A model generated the notes under the pieces. It saw nothing but the letters and a program-made list of their open reading frames with translations, did not search any database and was not told where the DNA came from. Both the position numbers and the translations under genes were made by a program. This document shows positions 48,024 through 59,522 of a DNA stretch of 64,000 nucleotides, piece after piece (position 1 is the stretch's first letter; each line of letters opens with the position of its first letter). Source of the stretch: Paramoeba atlantica (Eukaryota > Discosea); contig CDRNVI010000170.1 of the NCBI GenBank assembly GCA_977017575.1, positions 62,001 to 126,000 on the forward strand, in the 5' to 3' direction.

Positions 48024-48139
48024 TTCTCACATTGGGAGACTATTACTTTTTGGTGTTGGCCTCTGCATCTTCAGTACGAGCAATTGCCAAGGAATTTTGG
48101 AGGATGTGAAGTTGTCTTCTGGGCCTGAGGATTGTCCAT

Positions 48140-49036
48140 TCGATTTAGTTCTTTTTCTCTTTCTTTTCTGTTTCTTTCATTCTTTTCTTTTTCTGATTTT
48201 TCTCTTTCTTCCTCTTTTTTTCCATTCTTTTTCCTTCCTGTTTTTTTTCCTCCTCTATTTTCTTTTTCTTTTTGTTCTCTTCCTTTCTTTTCTCTCTTTC
48301 TTTGTTGTTTCTGCTCCTGCTCTCTTGCTTTTTTGGGGTTCTCTTTGTCTTTTTCCTTCCTTTTCTCTTTCTCTGACCTTTTCTTTTTTTCCTTCTTTTT
48401 CTTTCTCTTGCTCTCCTTCTTGGCTGCAACTCTTTTCTGAGTGAAGTTTTGGGAACCGAAAGTTTTCTGTGCTATCTGGTTTGAGGGTGCCCAGGATCAA
48501 GAGGCATGGCTGTGGCAATCTCAAAAATCTTTTGTTATGTCAGGGGTGGGGAGCAGAGCTTTTGAAGGTGGGGTTTGAGAGGAAGAGGGGAGAGTGGGTA
48601 TTGATTCGGATGAAGTGGGAAGTGATTGGTGGTGTGGTTGGTTTGTGGTTTGTTGTTTGTTGTTTTTCAAGGGGGAAAAAGTCTTTTTTTTTTCTCTTTT
48701 TTTCTTTTCTTTTTCTTTTGAAATCTCTTTTTTTTTTCCTTTCCTCCCCTCCCTCCTTTTTTTTTTTTGTCTTTTTGTCTTTTTCACTTTGTTTTTGTTT
48801 TTCTTTTCTTTCTCTTTCATTCTTCTTCTCTCTTTTGGGATTTTTGAATTCTTTGTTTTTCTTTTGTCTCTCCTTTTTCCCTTTCTCACCACCACTCTTT
48901 CTCTCTTTCTAGAGTGCAAACATGTCCAAAGTTGTGCAGGTAGTGCCATGACAAAGACTTTTTTCTTTTTTTGTTCTTTTGTTTTGGAGTTGAATTGTTC
49001 TGGCCCTTGAAATTGCTCAAAAAAATTATTGTACAA
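48140..49036 (-). other. Lys-rich frames of uncertain status upstream of copy B
   Basis: Minus-strand frames 48524-48255 and 49036-48521 begin with mixed-composition protein (RLPQPCLLILGTLKPDSTEN; FEQFQGPEQFNSKTKEQKK) and then run into Lys/Glu/Arg-rich stretches. They may be remnants of an ORF1 (nucleic-acid binding) of copy B, or genes unrelated to it that have purine-rich inserts. Not resolvable here. Confidence 0.3.
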
Positions 49037-49140
49037 CTTTGATTAAGGCAGGTATTTCTTTCAATCCCCAAAATTTTTTTGGATTTTAAATTCAAAGACT
49101 CTCTTCTTGAAACTGATCTTTTTTTTTTTTGAAAAAAGAC

Positions 49141-50602
49141 TCATGAAACCCATAAAGAAGCGATTCTTGAAAGTAGTGCAAGCTGAGTGTGAATATTGTC
49201 AAGGACCAGACCACAAAGCAATGACTTATGCTGGACCATTCATTGCTGTTCCTTCCTTGTCTGAGGAGAAATGGTGAAGACAATTAAAAAAGGTTTTAGA
49301 TTGAAAAATTATTAGAGAAGGACTCACCTCCTAGAACCAATGATTGAAACACTGAAAATTGTGAATTGTTGTTGAACATTTTGTTTTGAATGAAAATGGT
49401 TGTTTTTCTTTATTGGCCCCCAAATTCTTTGATAAAGTTGGGCAATCTGCTTTTGTGGAAGTGGTGGGGAATTTTCTGGTGGTTTATGAAGTGGTCATGA
49501 TTGAAACAAGGAAAGCCAACCTGCTTGTGGTTATTTTATTTGCTGCCCACCACACATCAAAGCATTTAATAACCTTGATCTTTTTGTTGATAAAAGTTCA
49601 TCATTTGATTGATCTTCCTGAGGAAATTTCATTTCATGACCTCCTTGCTTGCAAAGAAGACTGAGGAGGATGAGGAGAATGATGAAAAAGGAAAAGAAGA
49701 AGAGGAGGAGCAGGTAAGAACTCTTGAACTTGGTGCTGGTGGATTGCAATTCTCTTTCTTCCCTTGATATGGCCCAGAGAAATATTTCTCCTGCAATTTG
49801 AGAATTTTTCCGAATTTTTTTGAAAAAAGACCCTACTCTTCCATCACCAACCACAATCCAATAGATTTGTTGTGAAGGCAGCATCCAATCAAAATTAGAA
49901 GTACTACTATGAGTCCAAGAATGAAAATCCTCAACTCTCTCTCATGATGAAAGTTCATTACAAGGACAAAATCTTCTTTCTATTGGGATCCAGGGCAAAG
50001 GTAGGTATGTTAATTTAAGTATTTGAGAAACAGTTGATCATGATGCCCTGTCAATTGCAAAGGATATTTTTTCTCTTTTAAATGGTCTCCAAAATCTAGC
50101 AAAGAAATTTCCTAAAACCCAGTCCTTTTCAGATTCTTTGAGCCTCTCTTCCTTTGAATCTGTGATGGGGGATCATACTCCTTCAAACCCAGCAGCAGTT
50201 GGAGAATTGAGTCAAATGGCTGGAAAAATCCTTCAGATTCTTGGTTGCCATGCCCATAAATGTGATCTTGTTGAAGAAGCTTTTTGAAAGGTCCTAATCA
50301 AAAATCTGTCTTTTTGAGTTGAACAGGTTGTTGATGATGATAGTCTTGATTGTGGTGGTGGATCTGACTTATTGATGAAAGCTCCAACAAGAGTGAAAAA
50401 TATTCACTCTTCTTCATACTTTCTGTATCAACTTGGAAAACTTGCACTGACTTCATTAAACAAGTATGGGCATTCTGAAAAATTTCAAGTCTGGACAGCA
50501 CAACATAATTTTATCCACCACCACCTCACACCTCTCCACTCAAATCAGTTTTTAGTTTATTCATACAATAGTTTGACTTGTTATCAAGACTTACACTATT
50601 AG
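49141..50602 (+). pseudogene. Intron-bearing gene pieces, probably decayed
   Basis: The plus strand holds protein-like segments with splice-like edges. 49141-49278 reads KRFLKVVQAECEYCQGPDHK with a C-x2-C..DH motif. A Glu-rich piece ends at 49716 before GTAAGA. 49899-49999 (KYYYESKNENPQLSLMMKVH...) lies between TTAG and GTAGGT. 50033-50289 contains DHDALSIAKDIFSLLNGLQN. 50327-50602 contains NIHSSSYFLYQLGKLALTSL and follows GAACAG. One putative intron would be only 33 nt, and its phase does not fit the next piece, so the gene may be dead or mis-read. No family is recognised. Confidence 0.35.
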
Positions 50603-50689
50603 GAAATGTTTGTGGGAAGTTGTTTGCCTTCTTCCACTTGAACATTTGAAATAGAGAATGAACAAGAAATTATTAAAAGTGATTTTTTT

Positions 50690-53600
50690 AATATTAATTT
50701 TTTTGTAATTTCAATTTCTTAATTATGTTTCCATATTGAATAAAATGTTTTTATTTATTTTTTAATTTTATGATATGTTTTAAATTTATTTTTCATTTTA
50801 AAAATATTTTTTAAGTTGGTTCAATCAAATTTCTTAATTGTTTTGAATTGATGTATTTGATTTATTTTTTATTTTCTTTTTTTTACATTAATTTTTTGTA
50901 ATTTCAATTTCTTAATTATGTCTCCATATTGAATGCAATTCCTTAATTTATTTTCTGATTCTGTGATATTTTTTGAATTTATGTTTCAGATCTATGATAT
51001 TTTTTAAGTTGGTTCAATCAAATTTCTTAATTGTTTTGAATTGATGTATTTGATTTATTTTTTATTTTCTTTTTTTTACATTAATTTTTTGTAATTTCAA
51101 TTTCTTAATTATGTCTCCATATTGAATGCAATTCCTTAATTTATTTTCTGATTCTGTGATATTTTTTGAATTTATGTTTCAGATCTATGATATTTTTTAA
51201 GTTGGTTCAATCAAATTTCTTAATTGTTTTGAATTGATGTATTTGATTTATTTTTTATTTTCTTTTTTTTACATTAATTTTTTGTAATTTCAATTTCTTA
51301 ATTATGTCTCCATATTGAATGCAATTCCTTAATTTATTTTCTGATTCTGTGATATTTTTTGAATTTATGTTTCAGATCTATGATATTTTTTAAGTTGGTT
51401 CAATCAAATTTCTTAATTGTTTTGAATTGATGTATTTGATTTATTTTTTATTTTCTTTTTTTTACATTAATTTTTTGTAATTTCAATTTCTTAATTATGT
51501 CTCCATATTGAATGCAATTCCTTAATTTATTTTCTGATTCTGTGATATTTTTTGAATTTATGTTTCAGATCTATGATATTTTTTAAGTTGGTTCAATCAA
51601 ATTTCTTAATTGTTTTGAATTGATGTATTTGATTTATTTTTTATTTTCTTTTTTTTACATTAATTTTTTGTAATTTCAATTTCTTAATTATGTCTCCATA
51701 TTGAATGCAATTCCTTAATTTATTTTCTGATTCTGTGATATTTTTTGAATTTATGTTTCAGATCTATGATATTTTTTAAGTTGGTTCAATCAAATTTCTT
51801 AATTGTTTTGAATTGATGTATTTGATTTATTTTTTATTTTCTTTTTTTTACATTAATTTTTTGTAATTTCAATTTCTTAATTATGTCTCCATATTGAATG
51901 CAATTCCTTAATTTATTTTCTGATTCTGTGATATTTTTTGAATTTATGTTTCAGATCTATGATATTTTTTAAGTTGGTTCAATCAAATTTCTTAATTGTT
52001 TTGAATTGATGTATTTGATTTATTTTTTATTTTCTTTTTTTTACATTAATTTTTTGTAATTTCAATTTCTTAATTATGTCTCCATATTGAATGCAATTCC
52101 TTAATTTATTTTCTGATTCTGTGATATTTTTTGAATTTATGTTTCAGATCTATGATATTTTTTAAGTTGGTTCAATCAAATTTCTTAATTGTTTTGAATT
52201 GATGTATTTGATTTATTTTTTATTTTCTTTTTTTTACATTAATTTTTTGTAATTTCAATTTCTTAATTATGTCTCCATATTGAATGCAATTCCTTAATTT
52301 ATTTTCTGATTCTGTGATATTTTTTGAATTTATGTTTCAGATCTATGATATTTTTTAAGTTGGTTCAATCAAATTTCTTAATTGTTTTGAATTGATGTAT
52401 TTGATTTATTTTTTATTTTCTTTTTTTTACATTAATTTTTTGTAATTTCAATTTCTTAATTATGTCTCCATATTGAATGCAATTCCTTAATTTATTTTCT
52501 GATTCTGTGATATTTTTTGAATTTATGTTTCAGATCTATGATATTTTTTAAGTTGGTTCAATCAAATTTCTTAATTGTTTTGAATTGATGTATTTGATTT
52601 ATTTTTTATTTTCTTTTTTTTACATTAATTTTTTGTAATTTCAATTTCTTAATTATGTCTCCATATTGAATGCAATTCCTTAATTTATTTTCTGATTCTG
52701 TGATATTTTTTGAATTTATGTTTCAGATCTATGATATTTTTTAAGTTGGTTCAATCAAATTTCTTAATTGTTTTGAATTGATGTATTTGATTTATTTTTT
52801 ATTTTCTTTTTTTTACATTAATTTTTTGTAATTTCAATTTCTTAATTATGTCTCCATATTGAATGCAATTCCTTAATTTATTTTCTGATTCTGTGATATT
52901 TTTTGAATTTATGTTTCAGATCTATGATATTTTTTAAGTTGGTTCAATCAAATTTCTTAATTGTTTTGAATTGATGTATTTGATTTATTTTTTATTTTCT
53001 TTTTTTTACATTAATTTTTTGTAATTTCAATTTCTTAATTATGTCTCCATATTGAATGCAATTCCTTAATTTATTTTCTGATTCTGTGATATTTTTTGAA
53101 TTTATGTTTCAGATCTATGATATTTTTTAAGTTGGTTCAATCAAATTTCTTAATTGTTTTGAATTGATGTATTTGATTTATTTTTTATTTTCTTTTTTTT
53201 ACATTAATTTTTTGTAATTTCAATTTCTTAATTATGTCTCCATATTGAATGCAATTCCTTAATTTATTTTCTGATTCTGTGATATTTTTTGAATTTATGT
53301 TTCAGATCTATGATATTTTTTAAGTTGGTTCAATCAAATTTCTTAATTGTTTTGAATTGATGTATTTGATTTATTTTTTATTTTCTTTTTTTTACATTAA
53401 TTTTTTGTAATTTCAATTTCTTAATTATGTCTCCATATTGAATGCAATTCCTTAATTTATTTTCTGATTCTGTGATATTTTTTGAATTTATGTTTCAGAT
53501 CTATGATATTTTTTAAGTTGGTTCAATCAAATTTCTTAATTGTTTTGAATTGATGTATTTGATTTATTTTTTATTTTCTTTTTTTTACATTAATTTTTTG

Positions 53601-54358
53601 TAATTTCAATTTCTTAATTATGTCTCCATATTGAATGCAATTCCTTAATTTATTTTCTGATTCTGTGATATTTTTTGAATTTATGTTTCAGATCTATGAT
53701 ATTTTTTAAGTTGGTTCAATCAAATTTCTTAATTGTTTTGAATTGATGTATTTGATTTATTTTTTATTTTCTTTTTTTTACATTAATTTTTTGTAATTTC
53801 AATTTCTTAATTATGTCTCCATATTGAATGCAATTCCTTAATTTATTTTCTGATTCTGTGATATTTTTTGAATTTATGTTTCAGATCTATGATATTTTTT
53901 AAGTTGGTTCAATCAAATTTCTTAATTGTTTTGAATTGATGTATTTGATTTATTTTTTATTTTCTTTTTTTTACATTAATTTTTTGTAATTTCAATTTCT
54001 TAATTATGTCTCCATATTGAATGCAATTCCTTAATTTATTTTCTGATTCTGTGATATTTTTTGAATTTATGTTTCAGATCTATGATATTTTTTAAGTTGG
54101 TTCAATCAAATTTCTTAATTGTTTTGAATTGATGTATTTGATTTATTTTTTATTTTCTTTTTTTTACATTAATTTTTTGTAATTTCAATTTCTTAATTAT
54201 GTCTCCATATTGAATGCAATTCCTTAATTTATTTTCTGATTCTGTGATATTTTTTGAATTTATGTTTCAGATCTATGATATTTTTTAAGTTGGTTCAATC
54301 AAATTTCTTAATTGTTTTGAATTGATGTATTTGATTTATTTTTTATTTTCTTTTTTTA
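50690..54358 (+). repeat. 193-bp AT-rich satellite array, about 18 copies plus edge copy
   Basis: Units starting ACATTAATTTTTTGTAATTT recur every 193 bp from 50885 to 54166 (18 starts), essentially identical to one another. A divergent copy sits at the left edge (50690-50884), and the last unit ends near 54358. The unit is very AT-rich and has no coding frame. Near-perfect internal copies with a diverged edge are typical of an array homogenised by unequal exchange. Confidence 0.97.
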
Positions 54359-54359
54359 T

Positions 54360-56300
54360 CAAAAAATTTTTTCTCTTTTTTGAATATTTAAAATCTTATT
54401 TTTTTAAAAAATATAAAAATCAAATTGAGAAAAATATTTTTTTTTAGCCAAATAAAGAAAATTAATTTTATTTCTGAAATTAATTTTAGTTTTTTGTTTG
54501 TTTTTGTTGGTTTTTGTTTCATTGCTTCATTTCACCTAAATTCATATACAAGAATCTATTATTTTCTTTCACAAAAAAAAAAAAAAATCTTTTGTCCTTT
54601 TTGTTGAAGTAATTTCATTGTAAAATTTAAAACTTCTAGTTCATGAATACATTTTTTTTTATAAAACCTTTGAATAAGAAAAGTTAACTCTTTGTTAAAC
54701 TTTAATAAAGTAATATTATTATTTTTATAAAAAATTAATTCTTAATAATCCAAATAAAAAAGAATAAATAATAACTTTCACAACTATAAGTTGTTTTTTT
54801 CAAATTGACTAACAACAAAACAGAAAACTTTCCAAAACTTGGGGTAACCTGCTTTTTGGAGTGAAATCAAAGATGTGAAAACACTTTACAAAGATTAAAT
54901 CTTTTCAAATTGATAAAATTGTTAAATATGTGTAAAAATGTAATGGAAACCAAGTTTCATTAATCCAAACCACTCTTAAGGATTGAATTAATACCACTTT
55001 CTTAAAAGCAATTTCTTTCACTTAGATTTATTTTTTTGTTTAAAGTGAAAAACAACTTTTTCTTATTGATTCAGAGCCACTTGAGGCAGAGAGGTGTAAT
55101 TTGTTTGAAGAAAAGCTGAAACAAAATATAAAAGAATTACAAAAAAAGATTGATGCTGCTCACTTTTAATTAATCATGAATATGAATAAAACTGATTTTG
55201 ATTGTAAAAAAGATACTGAAAAACTCAAAGTTGTTTTAATACATAATTGCTTCCATATATATTGTTCCTCTTGAAATAAATTCTATATCACTTTAATGCT
55301 TATAGTTGGTATTATTGGATAGAGTTTTTCAATTTTTACAATTATTAAAACAATATCCTTTGTTTCAAACTTAAAGGTGATGTATAATCTCTCAGTGAAT
55401 GAATGGTGTCATGTAATATTATTTTCATCACTAAATATCAATAATAAGTTATTTTCTTATTGAATTGATAAAATTTTTGTTCTAAAAGTGATTATAAAAT
55501 GTTGATTTTTAAAGTTCAAAGATAATGTCAAAGCTTTTCTTATCTTAAATAGTTGTTTTGCTTATAGTGTTGCAAACCTTCAAGCCTTAACTTGTAATTT
55601 CACAAAGTAATTCATTTAAAACATAATTTTTTCTAGTATGGGTTTTAAACACTGCCTTGGTAAGAATTATACAATCTCCAACAATTATAATCTCTTTTAT
55701 CATTGATTTAATCAAGCAGCCTGTAAATTCACCAATATTGTTAAAGCCAAGAGGAATGGTTTCAAACCCACCACATATCTCTCTTTCTTCCCTGAAAACT
55801 GCAAAACCTGCACCCTCTAGATGAGGGTTTGTATGTCTTGAACCATTCTAAAACATTTAAAAGCTTTTGAATTTAAAACTTTTTTTCTTTTTAGATCCTT
55901 TCTTGGTTTGAGTCCTTAGAGGCCAAGGGAGGATTTTATTCTTTCTCAGGATTTTTCTAAAATTTTTTTTAGTATACTAGGTTGATTTAGTTCCTTTTGC
56001 ACATACTGTGAGCCACAAACTCAGCAGGGCAGCACTCACCACAAAGGTTTCTTGCCTGGTAAAATACTTTGAGACAAGGCCACACACTCTTAGTTTCTTG
56101 TTAGTTGGGTATTTTCAGCAAAATACATTTCCTTCCTTTTGCTTGAAGAAGACCCTCAGCCACAGAGCATTTTTCCAATAGATGAGATCATAACTCCTTT
56201 TCTCAGTGACAGCTGAGCAACAATTTGAATCTTAGTTTGAGAAGTGAAACAACTTGTTTCTTGTAGATAGCTCTTTTATTAGAAATTTAAGTAAATTCCT
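54360..56300. other. AT-rich region, mostly empty
   Basis: Very AT-rich, with no ORF of note. One candidate terminal exon: after a TTATTGATTCAG acceptor-like site, 55075-55169 (+) reads EPLEAERCNLFEEKLKQNIK then ELQKKIDAAHF and TAA. The end nearest 56300 may be the 3' part of the LINE remnant to its right. Confidence 0.3.
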
Positions 56301-56306
56301 TTTAAG

Positions 56307-57633
56307 CTAAGATCTAATTGCATGAGTCAAGTTGTACACCACACATTCAGCTCTTCCTTCCCCCACATACAAGTCTTTGATTTCAATTGGAATCATTTGA
56401 GACATATTGGTATATGCAACACAAGTGGTCTGACCAAACACAACTTTGGAAGAAAGGCTTTGAGTCCAAAGGGGACAGCATAAAGTAAGAACAGAGGTTT
56501 TAGTGTTGGCATAGACACCCAGGGCTGAGCAAAGGGATTTCCACATCAAAGAGGTGACAGATTTTAGGATCAACTTGAATCTCACTAAGTATCCTATACA
56601 TGGAGTTAGATAGGTATTGACCATCTTCACTCTTGAGCAAAAATTCCCACCTCTCTTTTTAATTGCTGTTCCAACTTTCTTCATCTTTTGAACCACCTTC
56701 TCCCAATCTTTGAGAGGAGATAACCATTTACTCAATCTCACTCTCAGTTTCATCACCACAGTAATTGGGTCTTGCCATCTCAGACCAGGGGTCTACTGGT
56801 TTGTAAGACTCAGTTGAGAGGACAAAGCACTTATTAAAGTTCAGTTTAGCTCCAGTCACTTCTTCATATTTCTTAAAGGTTGGAGTGAGAGAATTGATGG
56901 TTTCAGCTCTCTAAAGCACCATCCCCAAATCATCCATAAAGCCTGGCAGATCTTGGGGGTTGTGTTTCTTCTTCAAACTCACAAGGAGGATGTCAAACAC
57001 AATCACAAACAATAGAGGGGAGATTGGGCATCCTTGTCTAACTCCTGTCCATCTTTGGATTGATTCTTTGGTGCCTGCCCTCTTGGATCCACCAATATTT
57101 AGCAGCCAGGTTACATATTCACAAAGGACTTTCTCAACAACATAGATTGCTTTAGGGGGGTGTTCAAACCTTTGAGAATATGAAGGAGTGCATCACAATT
57201 CACATAATCATATGCTTTGCAAAAGTCTGTTTGGAGGAGAGTCACATCTTTCCCCTCTGCCAAAGCTTTGTAAAAAGAGTCATATACTGATTCTACTGCT
57301 TCATCAATTGATTTCCTGAAAATCCATAACCTCACTTGCTTGTTGAATTAGTTCTACCCACATATCAAAGTACTTCTCTTGTGTTGCCTTATACAAAGAG
57401 AAGGGAATACCATCAGGTCCTGTGCTGGTGTTGTTGGTTCTCTGAAGTAGTTTATTGACTTTCTTCCTGTCCACATTATGTTTCTTAACTGGGGGGAAAT
57501 GAGGTTGGTGGTCAGCAATCAGTTCATCAAGAGAATCTTTGTTATATGGTCTTTCTGTGCTGAGAAGACCCTCCCAAAAATCCTTAATTGCTTTTTTAAC
57601 CACATTATCATCATGAGAGATCACCCCATCCAT
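56307..57633 (-). mobile_element. Decayed LINE reverse transcriptase (copy D)
   Basis: Minus-strand fragments in order are 57633-57304 (NTSTGPDGIPFSLYKATQEK, the RT entry motif), 57335-57111 (LLQTDFCKAYDYVNCDAL, motif A), an unlisted frame near 57050-56930 (GVRQGCPISPLLFVIVFDIL and FMDDLGMVL, motifs B and C), and 56759-56307 (WLSPLKDWEKVV then SRVKMVNTYLTPCIGYLVRF, thumb). Several frame changes and stops show it is dead. It is an L1/Tx1-like RT distinct from family 1 and possibly the same family as copy C. Confidence 0.75.
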
Positions 57634-57822
57634 GATTACATGTTGCTTTTAACAAAAAGATGAAGACCATCTTTGCTCCAAGTTAACAGATCTGTCAGGT
57701 CTGTCTGAATGAGTGTATAGTGGTGTGGTTCTACAAATTGACTTTTAGTTGAATGTTTGTTCAGAAAGAAACCATATTTTTTTGGAAATGAACTTCATAT
57801 AATTGGTTGAGGGGAGACTAAA

Positions 57823-58038
57823 GTGATATTTTTTCTTGAAATTGTCAAGGGAAAGTTCCATCCTCTTGAAATTCCTGAAATGGGCTTGTTCAAGTTTCAA
57901 CCTCCATCAGGTTTTGGAGTGAAAACTGTTGGTTTAATGCTTTACATGAGAGTGAGCTTAAGCTGCACTTGCAATCATAGTGTTTTTAGGATTGAAGTGA
58001 CTTCAAATATTCCTTTTGAGCCTTCAAAAAAAATCTGA
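57823..58038 (+). other. Candidate coding fragment, 71 codons
   Basis: An open frame with balanced composition (GKFHPLEIPEMGLFKFQPPS, then FGVKTVGLMLYMRVSLSCTC). Could be an exon or a relic; no family is recognised and no partner exon identified. Confidence 0.25.
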
Positions 58039-58457
58039 TGTTATATCCATATGTTCACTCTTGTGGTCTCTTTTCTGATTTGTTTGTTTTTTGGTTGAAT
58101 GAAGATGGTGAAGGTTGAAGAAATGGAACAAAAAAGAAAAAGAAAAAGGAAAAAAAGTGTGTGTTTATTATTCTTTTGATGATTGGATTGTTTGATTTGA
58201 AAAAAAAGGTTATGCATAGAAGTTGAAGGTGATGATGTTGTGAAAGGGAAAAAAAGAACCTGTTTTGTTAATTGATCCAAACAGAAACTCTTTCACCAGA
58301 GACTCCCATTCCTGGATGTATTCTCAGTGATCTTGACTTGACACTGATTGTTTGAAGAAACTCTGATTCAAGTTCTTCTTCTTCTTCTTCTTCATTGTCT
58401 GGGTCAATACAACCTGATGTAAGCTCATGAAGAAAACACTGATCACAGTAATCTTCA

Positions 58458-58842
58458 ATGTCTTTGGCTGAACATTGGAAAACTTTTGAAAGTGAAAGGA
58501 ATTGGCCAGGGACACAAGACTTGGTCCTCCCTCATCTCAACTTATGGCAACATATAGCTTTTGAAATGTTCTCAAGTAATTGCATGAATCTGGTCCAGTG
58601 GTTTGCTCAATCTGACCAAACCCCTCCACCACCCAAAAGGAAAAGAGAAGAGGAAATCGACCTCCAAGCAGTAAAGAAGCAAATGCTGACACAACTCAAT
58701 GAAATGATTGAGAATTGTAAGGACCTTGATGAACTCAAAAGAAAATTGGACAAACAAAAATGATCCAACTGTTACTGTTCATCATGAGCAAGATGACAGT
58801 TTCACTCTCATCATTGGAGATCTGGAAAGAGATTTGTTTTGA
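58458..58842 (+). pseudogene. Coding remnant with Lys/Glu-rich C-terminal helix
   Basis: 101 codons starting SLAEHWKTFESERNWPGTQD and ending in a helical charged tail (MIENCKDLDELKRKLDKQK). Just before the stop a +1 change of frame continues as NKNDPTVTVHHEQDDSFTLI and on to about 58842. This looks like one protein broken by a shift. Unknown family. Confidence 0.35.
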
Positions 58843-58849
58843 AACTTTG

Positions 58850-59150
58850 CTCCCCTGCTCAAACCAGACAAGAGTCATCAGAAAACATGAGTCAACTTGC
58901 TCCCTCAACAAACAGTCACCATTTTGGGTCTGAGGTGTTGCATGGGTCAACTTGTTCTCCAGTGTGCACTCCAAGAGCCCACATCACTCAAGGTTTCAGC
59001 ATTGGCCAAAACACTGAGTATGCAATTGATAGGTCAACTTTATATAAGACATTTGTTAATGCATTGATGGGTCAACTTTCAATTTCAGTCTCAAACACCA
59101 GGCCACTCAAGTGGTGATGCTCTCACTGAACCTTATCTGGAATGGAGGAG
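58850..59150 (+). other. Spacer left of the Ty3 LTR
   Basis: Possible continued decay of the gene to the left (fragments in two frames). Contains repeated ATGGGTCAACTT-like phrases near 58944, 59026 and 59066. No clear gene. Confidence 0.3.
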
Positions 59151-59159
59151 GATGTTGAG

Positions 59160-59492
59160 TGCACACACCCATGCCAAAACCAAATGTAGGGCACAAAAGA
59201 GTCACCCAAAAGATTAATGCTTTATCTGAACAAGACTTAGTTTGAATAACTGATGAACAAAGTGAACGACCTCCTGACTCCACACCAGACACACAGTCAC
59301 TCCGACACACAGAGAACAATGGACTCAAGAATGGTCTTCAAGCGCTTTTTTTATTCTGAAACTCCCAAGTGAGTTTCTTTCTCTTTCTCTTCTTCAGCTA
59401 ATATCTGAACTCTACAAGTTCATAATTCTTCTCCTTCTTGAGCTTCATCTTTCACTGAATTCCCCTGGGGCTAAACTAGCACCCTGTGCACA
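59160..59492 (-). mobile_element. 3' LTR of the Ty3/gypsy element (left limit uncertain)
   Basis: On the minus strand the pol 3' end is followed by a polypurine tract, GAGGGGGGA (59493-59501), and then TGTGCACAGGGTGC, the LTR start at 59492. AATAAA lies inside near 59350. An end at GTGTGTGCA (59160) would give 333 bp with TG...CA ends, but this end is a guess because the 5' LTR is outside the window. Confidence 0.6.
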
Positions 59493-59501
59493 TCCCCCCT
59501 C
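59493..59501 (-). other. Polypurine tract (plus-strand primer)
   Basis: GAGGGGGGA immediately before the LTR start, the expected position for second-strand DNA priming in LTR elements. Confidence 0.75.
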
Positions 59502-59522
59502 AGTGTTTTTGAAACAAAAACA

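Larger units (their letters stand above)
43519..48130 (-). mobile_element. Non-LTR retrotransposon copy B (family 1), long copy
   Basis: Minus strand, with poly(A) (T-run at 43519-43553) at its 3' end beside 5S rRNA. It shares 43554 to about 46110 with copy A and continues about 2 kb further 5'. In 5' to 3' order it encodes a Pro-rich region with a Cys-rich zinc motif, an RNase H-like segment, RT fingers, RT palm, a CCHC finger and a PD-(D/E)XK-like nuclease. Several 1-bp shifts break it. The 5' limit is uncertain; a Lys-rich frame up to about 49036 might be a first ORF or unrelated purine DNA. Confidence 0.85.

Noticed and set aside
50690..54358. CRISPR-like array
   Set aside because: Units are 193 bp and contiguous, with no distinct short repeats or variable spacers; this is a eukaryotic satellite.
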